A stretch of DNA of 5,545 nucleotides from Candidatus Fermentibacterota bacterium (lineage in GTDB: Bacteria > JAFGKV01): contig JAUXFG010000216.1 of NCBI GenBank assembly GCA_030620115.1, positions 1 through 5,545 on the forward strand. The letters are read 5' to 3'. The notes beneath the pieces are model-generated. The model worked only from the letters and a program-made list of their open reading frames with translations, was not told the origin of the DNA and did no database searches. This document shows, one piece after another, positions 1 to 4,271 of the stretch. Every line of letters starts with the position of its first letter. Position 1 is the first letter of the stretch. Both the position numbers and the translations under genes were made by a program.

Positions 1-110
1 AGTTACGGGATCCTCAGGCAATCGCAAATCTCTCCGACGAATCTCCTCCAACGTAACCCCACATCCCAGAACGCACCCTAAGGTGCGACGATCTCACCCA
101 ACATGCAACG
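1..110. other. Left edge, possible gene end, unresolved
   Basis: Two short open readings touch the left edge and neither is convincing. On the plus strand, the frame starting at base 3 reads LRDPQAIANLSDESPPT and stops at 54-56, which would fit the C-terminus of a gene entering from the left. On the minus strand, a frame open from about base 93 to base 1 reads VTLEEIRRRDLRLPEDPVT, which would fit an N-terminus, but it has no ATG, only TTG candidates. Both have plausible composition and no family is recognisable. Sequence to the left of the window would settle it. Confidence 0.2.
72..87. repeat. Small perfect hairpin, 6-bp stem
   Basis: CGCACC at 72-77 and GGTGCG at 82-87 are exact reverse complements around a 4-base loop (CTAA). 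It lies about 16 bases after the plus-strand stop at 54-56, where a terminator would be expected if a gene ends there. No T-run follows on either strand, so it is not a classical intrinsic terminator. Confidence 0.35.
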
Positions 111-119
111 TCAATTGGA

Positions 120-167
120 TGAGCCGATCAGCTGTTGAGCAATTGAGCTGATGGGCTGATAAGCGAG
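120..167. repeat. Tandem octamer array, consensus TGAGCTGA, six units
   Basis: Six consecutive 8-base units can be read: TGAGCCGA, TCAGCTGT, TGAGCAAT, TGAGCTGA, TGGGCTGA, TAAGCGAG. Inside it, ATCAGCT (127-133) and AGCTGAT (146-152) form a 7-bp inverted repeat whose loop contains the palindrome CAATTG. This is the only family in the window with an 8-base rather than a 7-base period. A two-unit relative lies at 522-537. Confidence 0.7.
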
Positions 168-186
168 CGGAGGGGGAAGGTTATGG

Positions 187-228
187 CGTTCAGCGTTGAG
201 TGTGCAGATGGCAGAATGAGAAGCAAGG
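187..228. repeat. Heptamer array, CGNNCAG family, copy 1
   Basis: The units are CGTTCAG, CGTTGAG, TGTGCAG and ATGGCAG, followed by two decayed heptamers. The 7-base phase continues straight into the hairpin element that starts at 228. The same family recurs at 1694-1721, 2021-2048, 2075-2088, 4150-4184 and 4203-4230, always in this orientation. Confidence 0.65.
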
Positions 229-260
229 AGAGATTCTTCGCTTCCGCTCAGAATGACAGG
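228..260. repeat. Imperfect hairpin element S, copy 1
   Basis: This 33-base element recurs at 1735-1775 with identical outer parts (GAGAGATTCTTCGC on the left, GCTCAGAATGACAGG on the right). ATTCT (233-237) pairs with AGAAT (250-254), then comes a 2x2 internal loop, then GC/GC closes a TTCC loop. From memory, translations of such elements appear as spurious peptides with a SERSEE-like core in many bacterial assemblies. No function is assigned. Confidence 0.65.
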
Positions 261-291
261 AGTTTGAGACAGAAGGATGGAGGAGAGGAGA

Positions 292-330
292 AACATCGAA
301 CATTCAACATCCAACATTCAACATCGAATT
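292..330. repeat. Heptamer array, AACATYS family, copy 1
   Basis: Five exact-phase 7-base units are AACATCG, AACATTC, AACATCC, AACATTC and AACATCG, followed by AATT. The variable positions are 6 and 7 of the unit. Because 7 is not a multiple of 3, any translation through it has a 7-residue period, which explains peptides such as NIEHSTSNIQH from this stretch. Confidence 0.8.
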
Positions 331-348
331 GGAGAGATGGAGGACGAG

Positions 349-384
349 GAAGCTCCCGACAAGGCTACCGATGAGGTTTGGGGA
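349..384. repeat. Degenerate palindrome unit lacking its stem
   Basis: The left flank GAAGCTCCCGA and right flank GATGAGGTTTGGGGA match the flanks of the palindrome unit around 4341-4359 (GAAGCTCCCGA and GACGAGGTTCTGGGGA). The inverted-repeat core between them is missing and replaced by a few unrelated bases. It sits directly after an AACATYS array, as the intact units do. The alignment is by eye. Confidence 0.45.
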
Positions 385-405
385 GGATGGAGAGATGGGG
401 GAATG

Positions 406-433
406 AACATCGAATATCGAACATCGAAGTTCG
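406..433. repeat. Heptamer array, AACATYS family, copy 2
   Basis: Four units are AACATCG, AATATCG, AACATCG and AAGTTCG. The last unit merges with the GAAGTTCGG sequence that also starts the palindrome unit downstream, so array and palindrome element may share an edge. Confidence 0.7.
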
Positions 434-448
434 GAGGGGAGGAGAGGA

Positions 449-505
449 GGGGGAAGTTCGGGATCCCGCGTCCGACGCGGGATTCGAGACGAAGTCTTTT
501 GGGGG
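449..505. repeat. Palindrome unit P, copy 1, 9-bp perfect stem
   Basis: ATCCCGCGT (463-471) and ACGCGGGAT (475-483) are perfect reverse complements around a 3-base loop, extendable by a G-T and a G-C pair on the plus strand. The whole 57-base unit matches 4383-4437 with two substitutions and one 2-base gap. It lies 113 bases beyond the toxin stop codon. That position resembles REP-like palindromes that stabilise mRNA 3' ends, but this role is inferred. No T-run follows. Confidence 0.8.
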
Positions 506-521
506 GATGGGATTGGGAAAG

Positions 522-537
522 TGATGAGCTATTGAGC
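522..537. repeat. Short octamer stretch, two units
   Basis: TGATGAGC and TATTGAGC are two 8-base units related to the array at 120-167. They follow palindrome copy 1. A further decayed relative (TTGATGAGG, then ATTGAGCGAGC) follows palindrome copy 3 at about 4441-4471, so the association seems conserved. Confidence 0.4.
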
Positions 538-552
538 CGGGGACCGCAGGGC

Positions 553-578
553 GGCAATGCCGAATCCGCATGATTGCC
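553..578. repeat. Inverted repeat just downstream of the toxin gene
   Basis: GGCAAT (553-558) and ATTGCC (573-578) form a 6-bp stem with a 14-base loop that can fold further (CG/CG around AATC). It starts 17 bases after the minus-strand toxin stop. The minus strand has no T-run after it, so it could be a weak 3'-end structure but is not a confident terminator. Confidence 0.35.
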
Positions 579-595
579 TGGCTCCGAACGCTTCC

Positions 596-1030
596 TCAGG
601 GCTCCAGAATGACGTGGCCACCATCCGGCCAGACACGTTTGAAATCCGAAACATTGAATGTCAGCAGCTTGTCTACCTTTGTTTTCTGGGCAGCGATCGC
701 CGCCAGCGCATCGTAGATGACTCCCCCTGTGAGCGCAAGTTCGGACATGCTATCAAGAACGCGCCGGTAGTCGCTTGGTCGGAGCGCAATAACCTGACCG
801 ACGCGTTCCACGTCTTCACGAATCAGCCGTCGGGCAGTTGCGGGGCCTATCCTTGGACGCAGAGGAAGTGTGGTGAGAACTGCGTAGAGTTCCGCCAATG
901 TATGTGTTGCAACAAAAAGGTCGATCTCTTTCTCTCTCGCCTTCCTCAACCAGGGAAACGCACGTTCGTGCCTGGGATGCATCTCAACGATAGCCGCCAC
1001 CAAAACCGAAGTCTCCGCCATGACCCTCAT
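596..1030 (-). CDS. PIN-domain ribonuclease toxin, VapC-like
   Basis: This is the toxin half of a type II toxin-antitoxin pair. PIN proteins are Mg-dependent endoribonucleases that act in the cytoplasm, usually on tRNA or rRNA, and are held inactive by the antitoxin. The ATG at 1028-1030 gives 144 residues, normal for the family. A longer reading from 1087 would overlap the antitoxin by about 45 bases and add a non-conserved tail. The acidic set can be placed: E6 in AETSVLVAA, E47 in HTLAELYAVL, D107 in GGVIYDALAA, and D129 near the C-terminal LLTFNVSDF. The first position is normally Asp (VDTS), so Glu there is a variation. The gene starts 10 bases after the antitoxin stop, so the two are co-transcribed and probably translationally coupled. 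An AGGGG lies about 15 bases upstream, which is far for a ribosome binding site. The target RNA cannot be told from sequence. Confidence 0.88.
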   Translation of the reverse strand: MRVMAETSVLVAAIVEMHPRHERAFPWLRKAREKEIDLFVATHTLAELYAVLTTLPLRPRIGPATARRLIREDVERVGQVIALRPSDYRRVLDSMSELALTGGVIYDALAAIAAQKTKVDKLLTFNVSDFKRVWPDGGHVILEP

Positions 1031-1040
1031 AGCGCCGCTA

Positions 1041-1295
1041 CTAAGCCCCTGCTGCGTGCTTGATTCGTTGCCGGCGGTGTCTGTCAATAGCCTGTTCCAG
1101 ATCTTCTGTCGGGCTCCCAGAGAAGACCAAGAGTCCGTCTTTCTCCAGCACCGGGCTTCTCTCCCGAACAGGTCTGAGGATGATACACTCCTCTCCTATT
1201 TCAACCTCTAGGGCCGCTCCAGACTCCAAATGCAAATCGTCTCGAATAATCTTGGGGAGCACCATTCTGCCAAATTTGTCCAATGTCAATTGCAT
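1041..1295 (-). CDS. AbrB/MazE-type antitoxin of the PIN toxin
   Basis: An 84-residue DNA-binding antitoxin. Residues 1-45 have the SpoVT/AbrB swapped-hairpin pattern (LDKFGRMVLPKIIRDDLHL, then a Gly-Ala-rich turn, then LEVEIGEECIILRPV), which dimerises and binds operator DNA. The C-terminal half (LEKDGLLVFSG, then an amphipathic DLEQAIDRHRRQRIK helix) is the usual toxin-binding tail. It precedes the toxin, the common order in VapBC operons, which ensures antitoxin is made first. The ATG at 1293-1295 fits the family N-terminus and has AGGT six bases upstream. By family knowledge it should repress its own promoter, more strongly in complex with the toxin. An 8-bp palindrome touching the ribosome binding site is one candidate operator. 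Confidence 0.88.
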   Translation of the reverse strand: MQLTLDKFGRMVLPKIIRDDLHLESGAALEVEIGEECIILRPVRERSPVLEKDGLLVFSGSPTEDLEQAIDRHRRQRIKHAAGA

Positions 1296-1310
1296 GGTGC
1301 ACCTGACCTT
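1296..1310 (-). promoter_or_regulatory. Antitoxin ribosome binding site overlapping a palindrome
   Basis: Read on the minus strand, AAGGTCAGGT lies just upstream of the ATG at 1295. The AGG nearest the start is spaced by six bases. The adjoining GGTGCACC (1296-1303) is a perfect 8-bp palindrome and covers part of this site, so a dimeric repressor bound there could block initiation. Whether the antitoxin binds it is not shown. Confidence 0.4.
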
Positions 1311-1312
1311 CT

Positions 1313-1341
1313 TGATTACATCTAGCGAAGCTGCGCCTCAA
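1313..1341 (-). promoter_or_regulatory. Candidate sigma-70-type promoter of the toxin-antitoxin operon
   Basis: On the minus strand, TTGAGG (1336-1341) and TAATCA (1313-1318) are separated by exactly 17 bases. The -10 hexamer ends 17 bases before the antitoxin ATG, implying a leader of about 10 bases that still includes the ribosome binding site. Both hexamers match only moderately, so this is a candidate. Confidence 0.3.
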
Positions 1342-1384
1342 ACCGACGAGTGATGCTGCCGTAGCCCATTGATCAAGGCGCAGC

Positions 1385-1470
1385 GATGCTGGTTGCTGGT
1401 CACTAGATGGAAGCCGGATCGTTCCGTTCTCCTTCCAGCATCCAGCATCCAGCATCCAGAAACCAGCATC
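1385..1470. repeat. 10-bp inverted repeat enclosing the CCAGCAT array
   Basis: GATGCTGGTT (1385-1394) and AACCAGCATC (1461-1470) are perfect reverse complements, 66 bases apart. The left arm is itself two heptamers of the CCAGCAT type on the opposite strand. This is the only place in the window where a heptamer family appears in both orientations. Confidence 0.65.
1435..1469. repeat. Heptamer array, CCAGCAT family
   Basis: Five units in exact 7-base phase are CCAGCAT three times, CCAGAAA, then CCAGCAT. With the phase shifted, the unit is close to that of the AACATYS family (both contain YCARCAT), so the two may share an ancestor. Confidence 0.8.
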
Positions 1471-1496
1471 ACCTCGCAGCCGACCCACACATATCG

Positions 1497-1520
1497 TCAC
1501 AAAACTTGACTCGTTTGTGA
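1497..1520. promoter_or_regulatory. Operator-like palindrome TCACAAA-N10-TTTGTGA
   Basis: TCACAAA (1497-1503) and TTTGTGA (1514-1520) are perfect reverse complements separated by 10 bases, in a locally AT-richer patch unlike the surrounding G-rich DNA. The form suits a dimeric helix-turn-helix regulator. It lies about 200 bases upstream of the antitoxin start, with no closer gene. A TTGACT at 1506-1511 inside it resembles a plus-strand -35 box, but no gene follows on that strand. Confidence 0.35.
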
Positions 1521-1583
1521 AGTTTCCAACCTATTGAAAACCGATAGAGGGCAACTCTGTCCAATCTTTGGCAATATCAGTCA

Positions 1584-1611
1584 CCAATTGGCAATTGTCA
1601 ATGGCAAATGG
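1584..1611. repeat. Heptamer array, NCAATTG family
   Basis: Four 7-base units are CCAATTG, GCAATTG, TCAATGG and CAAATGG. The first two contain the palindrome CAATTG. Confidence 0.65.
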
Positions 1612-1616
1612 GGGAA

Positions 1617-1645
1617 GAATCTGGAATCTGTCAATCTGGAATCTG
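1617..1645. repeat. Heptamer array, GAATCTG family
   Basis: The units are GAATCTG twice, TCAATCTG (one extra base) and GAATCTG. It begins six bases after the NCAATTG array and leads straight into a G-rich tract. The single 8-base unit is the only slip within an otherwise 7-base array. Confidence 0.7.
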
Positions 1646-1679
1646 GGGAAGGGGGGAAGAGGGATTGTGGGAATGGGGG
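1645..1679 (+). other. G-quadruplex-forming motif
   Basis: Five runs of three or more G (1645-1648, 1651-1656, 1661-1663, 1669-1671, 1675-1679) are separated by loops of 2, 4, 5 and 3 bases, satisfying the usual G3-N1-7 rule with one run to spare. It lies on the plus strand in a homopurine-biased tract between repeat arrays. Formation in the cell is not shown. Confidence 0.55.
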
Positions 1680-1693
1680 AAGGAAGAAGAGAG

Positions 1694-1721
1694 CGTTCAG
1701 CGTGCAGCGTGCAGATGAGGG
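1694..1721. repeat. Heptamer array, CGNNCAG family, copy 2
   Basis: The units are CGTTCAG, CGTGCAG and CGTGCAG, then the decayed ATGAGGG. As with copy 1 at 187, it is followed by hairpin element S and then an AACATYS array. Confidence 0.7.
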
Positions 1722-1734
1722 AGGAAGGATGCGG

Positions 1735-1775
1735 GAGAGATTCTTCGCTCCATGGAAATCGCTCAGAATGACAGG
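1735..1775. repeat. Imperfect hairpin element S, copy 2
   Basis: Same outer arms as 228-260, but the apical part is about 8 bases longer and contains the perfect palindrome TCCATGGA (1749-1756). Conserved arms with a variable tip are what one expects if the pairing ends are under selection or are recognised by a mobilising function. Confidence 0.6.
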
Positions 1776-1805
1776 AATTGTGGGGAGAAGGAAGGAGGGA
1801 GGAGA

Positions 1806-1833
1806 AACATCCAACATTCAACATCGAATTGGG
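1806..1833. repeat. Heptamer array, AACATYS family, copy 3
   Basis: The units are AACATCC, AACATTC and AACATCG, followed by AATTGGG. It is the shortest of the four AACATYS arrays and, unlike the others, is not followed by a palindrome unit. Confidence 0.7.
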
Positions 1834-1905
1834 GAGCTGGGGGATTGGAGATTGTTCTCATGTATCCGTCTACGCTCGTCAGCTTCGCCGTGACAAGAAG
1901 GCGCC

Positions 1906-1931
1906 CTTCGACCATGCTCAGGATCTTCGAC
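1906..1931. repeat. Short element with two CTTCGAC motifs
   Basis: CTTCGAC occurs at 1906-1912 and 1925-1931 around CATGCTCAGGAT. From memory, sequences of this kind recur in intergenic DNA of several bacterial groups. Only one copy is in this window, so its repeat nature cannot be shown here. Confidence 0.3.
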
Positions 1932-1954
1932 AAAGGACGCAAAGGGGAGGGGAT

Positions 1955-2056
1955 GAACGAGATTGCCGCGTCGCGGCTGCTCCTCGCAATGACTTCGGAG
2001 AGAAGGGAGGATTGGGGAAGCGGGCAGCGTTGAGCCGGCAGCGTGCAGAGGATGGA
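1955..2056. repeat. Long direct repeat B, copy 1, left of the ABC-F gene
   Basis: This 102-base copy matches 4101-4192 in the same orientation. By eye there are four substitutions over about 92 aligned bases plus a 1-base and a 9-base gap. Its first part has ATTGC (1962-1966) and GCAAT (1986-1990) as an imperfect palindrome. Its last part is the CGNNCAG array at 2021-2048. The pair brackets the ABC-F gene. Confidence 0.8.
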
Positions 2057-2088
2057 GCGGGAGGGAGAGTATAGCGGGCAGCGTACAG
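2021..2088. repeat. Heptamer arrays, CGNNCAG family, copies 3 and 4
   Basis: 2021-2048 holds CGGGCAG, CGTTGAG, CCGGCAG and CGTGCAG. After a 26-base purine-rich interval, 2075-2088 holds CGGGCAG and CGTACAG. The first array is the right-hand part of direct repeat B. Confidence 0.7.
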
Positions 2089-2108
2089 ATCTGGGAGAGG
2101 GGAAGATC

Positions 2109-2126
2109 GCAGGCAGGGACGCCTGC
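2109..2126. repeat. Hairpin downstream of the ABC-F gene
   Basis: GCAGGC (2109-2114) and GCCTGC (2121-2126) form a 6-bp stem with a 6-base loop, 66 bases past the ABC-F stop. Overlapping alternative pairings exist (CAGGGA 2114-2119 with TCCCTG 2133-2138, and CGCC 2139-2142 with GGCG 2147-2150). No T-run follows on the minus strand, so any termination here would not be of the classical intrinsic type. Confidence 0.45.
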
Positions 2127-2191
2127 GCCACTTCCCTGCGCCATCAGGCGTTTGGCGTGACAGCGAGACCAGGGGTACGCGAGATACCGGG

Positions 2192-4060
2192 TTATCGCTC
2201 TCGCTCGGAAGAGTATTCCCACTCTGTGATGAGGTCGTCGATGCGGGTTTGGAGGGTCTGTTCTTCGCGGTGGACCTGGAGCAAATACTCCCACTGACTG
2301 GCGATCTCCGGGTCGGCTTGCTTCATACGCAACTCCTCCAATTTCCCCTCTAACGAATCGATCTCGCGTTCAATGGCATATACAGGGCGAATCCGCTTTC
2401 GGCGCCGGCGCTTTTCGCCGTCATCCCTTTCCCGTGTGCCTTCTGTGCGGCTGCTCTCCTTCTTTGGCCCGGCGGGCTCCCACACACGCTCAAACGGCGG
2501 ACGCACCAGCTCGGCTCGACCTTCCCTGATCACCAATGCTTCCCCTGCTGCGCGGGTAATCATTCTCCGATCGTGGGTAACCATGATCAGCGTTCCGGGA
2601 TATTGAGCCAACGCCGCTTCCAGGGCTTCGCTGGATTCCACATCCAGATGGTTTGTCGGTTCATCGAGGATCAACACATTGGCGGGCGAAAGAAGCAGGC
2701 CTGCCAATGCCAACCGGCTCTTCTCTCCGCCTGACAGCGAGTCGATATGCTGGAATACATGGTCACCACGAAACAGGAAACGCGCGAGATAGCTTCGTAT
2801 CTCCCCTGCCTTCCACGCAGGCATCAATGCCTCGATTGCCTCGAATGGATCCTTGCCCAGCAGCTCCGGCTCACTTTCCTGGGCAAGATAGGCGGGCTGC
2901 ACATTATGCCCCCATGTGATGGTTCCTGATGCCGGTTCGAGCTCACCAAGAAACGCAAGGAGAAGCGAGGTCTTGCCGCATCCATTTGGACCGAGGATGG
3001 CCAACCGTTCTCCCCGCTCGAGCTTCAGGTTGATGTCGCTGATGAGCCTCTTCCCGCCTCGAACCACATCCATATGAGCCACGTCCAGGACAACTCGTCC
3101 TTCACGTTTCGAGTGGGGCAGGTTCAGCCGCATGGTCCGCGCCTTGGGCGTCAGATCGGGCAGTTCCTGGGCTTTGAGCTTCTCCAGCCTCCGCCGTCTG
3201 CTCATCGCTTGTTTGTGACGTGTGCCGGCGATATTCTTCTGAACGTAAACCCGAAGCCGCTCCTTCTCCTCGGCCACTTTCCGGTGCAGCTCCAATGCCT
3301 TTTCCCGGCGCTCCTCTTGCTGGGGCACCATTGCTGAGTAATTGCCCTTGTACAGAAAAAGCCTTCCTCCTTCAAGCTCCGCCATGCTGGTGGCAACCCT
3401 ATCCAGGAAGTAGCGGTCGTGACTCACTAACATGAATGCACCATCACGCTTCAGGAGCTCTTCCTCCAAGAACGTCCTCGCCCAGATGTCCAGGTAGTTG
3501 GTGGGCTCATCAAGAAGCAGAATATCGGCTTCCTGCATGAGTGTTTGTGCCAGGGCCACTCGTCTCTGCTGCCCTCCGGACAACTCCCCCGCTGGCCTCG
3601 ACCACAACGAGGGATCAATACCGAGGCCGGTGAGATAACGTTCGGCCATGTGCCGGGCTTCATAGCCCCCCAGAGCCTCGAATCGCGCCTGTAGCTCGCC
3701 ATATGCCGCTATCAGATCCGGAGTACTCTCCTTGGAGAGCCTCCCCTCCAGGGATTTCATCTCCGCTTCCAGCGTCGAAAGCTCACCTCGCATGGAGCAC
3801 ACCACCTCAATGAGCGGCGTATGGGCAGGCCAAATCACTTCTTGCTCGAGCAACGCCACTCGCGAACCCCTGGTGAGGGAAACGCTTCCTGAGGCCGGGT
3901 GGTGCACGCCGGCCAAGAGCATCAACAGCGTGGATTTTCCTGATCCATTGAGCCCCACCAGCCCCATCTTGGTTCCCGGGGCAAGCGTCAGACTCACATG
4001 ATCAAGAATCATGGTTGCGCCGTAGTAGAACGTTACATCACCGGCAATGAGTTGGCTCAT
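2192..4060 (-). CDS. ABC-F family ATPase (EttA/Uup-like), ribosome-associated
   Basis: A complete 622-residue protein with two ABC ATPase domains in tandem and no membrane segment, the hallmark of ABC-F proteins. These bind the ribosomal E site and help with stalled or antibiotic-bound ribosomes. Domain 1 has Walker A GLNGSGKST (36-44), signature LSGGQ (160-164), Walker B with DEPTNYLD (184-191) and switch His214. The arm region is about 90-135. The charged linker (about 230-325, with KNIAGTRHKQAMSRRRR) corresponds to the element that contacts P-site tRNA. Domain 2 has Walker A GPNGCGKTS (357-365), LSGGE (442-446), DEPTNHLD (466-473) and His496. The tail (about 530-622) has a basic patch RRRRKR, then a predicted coiled coil, as in Uup-like members. 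Both catalytic Glu residues are present. The ATG start suits the family, but no good ribosome binding site precedes it. The subfamily, and any antibiotic resistance role, cannot be decided. Confidence 0.95.
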   Translation of the reverse strand: MSQLIAGDVTFYYGATMILDHVSLTLAPGTKMGLVGLNGSGKSTLLMLLAGVHHPASGSVSLTRGSRVALLEQEVIWPAHTPLIEVVCSMRGELSTLEAEMKSLEGRLSKESTPDLIAAYGELQARFEALGGYEARHMAERYLTGLGIDPSLWSRPAGELSGGQQRRVALAQTLMQEADILLLDEPTNYLDIWARTFLEEELLKRDGAFMLVSHDRYFLDRVATSMAELEGGRLFLYKGNYSAMVPQQEERREKALELHRKVAEEKERLRVYVQKNIAGTRHKQAMSRRRRLEKLKAQELPDLTPKARTMRLNLPHSKREGRVVLDVAHMDVVRGGKRLISDINLKLERGERLAILGPNGCGKTSLLLAFLGELEPASGTITWGHNVQPAYLAQESEPELLGKDPFEAIEALMPAWKAGEIRSYLARFLFRGDHVFQHIDSLSGGEKSRLALAGLLLSPANVLILDEPTNHLDVESSEALEAALAQYPGTLIMVTHDRRMITRAAGEALVIREGRAELVRPPFERVWEPAGPKKESSRTEGTRERDDGEKRRRRKRIRPVYAIEREIDSLEGKLEELRMKQADPEIASQWEYLLQVHREEQTLQTRIDDLITEWEYSSERER

Positions 4061-4100
4061 GGGGCTAGTCGTTCACAATCACAGGGACAGTGGGGAGAAG

Positions 4101-4192
4101 GAACGAGATTGCCGCGTCGCGCTGCTCCTCGCAGTGACTTGGGAGGATTGGGGCAGCGAGCAGCGTTGAGCGGGCAGCGTGCAGAGGATGGA
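4101..4192. repeat. Long direct repeat B, copy 2, right of the ABC-F gene
   Basis: This 92-base copy has the same orientation as 1955-2056. It lacks a 9-base segment (CGGAGAGAA in copy 1) and one G, and differs by four substitutions. The ABC-F gene starts 40 bases away. The palindrome arm GCAAT of copy 1 is GCAGT here. Confidence 0.8.
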
Positions 4193-4230
4193 AGGGAGGA
4201 TTGGGGCAGCGGGCAGCATGCAGCGGGCAG
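4150..4230. repeat. Heptamer arrays, CGNNCAG family, copies 5 and 6
   Basis: 4150-4184 holds GGGGCAG, CGAGCAG, CGTTGAG, CGGGCAG and CGTGCAG. 4203-4230 holds GGGGCAG, CGGGCAG, CATGCAG and CGGGCAG. Both keep exact 7-base phase and both begin after GGATTG, so one may have arisen by local duplication of the other. Confidence 0.75.
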
Positions 4231-4271
4231 AAGGCGGAGGGGGGAAGGGATTTTGAGGAAGACGGCAGGAG

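Larger units (their letters stand above)
100..595. other. Repeat-mosaic spacer downstream of the toxin gene
   Basis: No gene can be supported here. Open frames on both strands give low-complexity peptides produced by the repeats themselves. In order the stretch holds an octamer array, a CGNNCAG heptamer array, an imperfect hairpin element, an AACATYS heptamer array, a degenerate palindrome unit, a second AACATYS array, an intact palindrome unit and a short second octamer stretch. The plus strand is strongly purine-rich between the elements (GGAGAGGAG-type stretches). Confidence 0.75.
1296..2191. other. About 900-base repeat-mosaic spacer without a gene
   Basis: No coding region can be supported. 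The open frames give biased, repeat-derived peptides. From left to right it holds the operon's presumed promoter, inverted heptamers with a CCAGCAT array, a 7-bp operator-like palindrome, NCAATTG and GAATCTG arrays, a G-quadruplex motif, a CGNNCAG array, hairpin element S, an AACATYS array, an element with two CTTCGAC motifs, the first copy of a 100-base direct repeat, and a hairpin downstream of the ABC-F stop. Confidence 0.75.

Noticed and set aside
292-433. CRISPR array
   Set aside because: Units are 7 bases and directly adjacent, with no spacers of constant length and no cas genes nearby.
463-483. Intrinsic terminator at the palindrome units
   Set aside because: The stems are strong, but no T-run follows on either strand at 463-483 or 4397-4417, so classical termination is not supported.
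557-1063. Plus-strand open frame of 168 codons opposite the PIN toxin
   Set aside because: It is antisense to a clearly recognisable PIN gene, has no family resemblance and no plausible ribosome binding site. It is a shadow.
1031-1087. Upstream start for the PIN toxin at 1087
   Set aside because: The added 19 residues are not PIN-like and overlap the antitoxin C-terminus. The ATG at 1030 fits the family N-terminus.
1506-1536. Plus-strand promoter from TTGACT
   Set aside because: No convincing -10 hexamer lies at the right distance and no plus-strand gene or recognisable RNA follows.
2043-2297. Plus-strand open frame crossing the ABC-F stop
   Set aside because: It begins in a CGNNCAG array and ends antisense to the ABC-F coiled coil. 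Composition follows the repeats.
1955-4192. Insertion sequence or composite transposon around the ABC-F gene
   Set aside because: The bracketing repeats are direct, lack terminal inverted repeats, and no transposase or recombinase is encoded between or near them.
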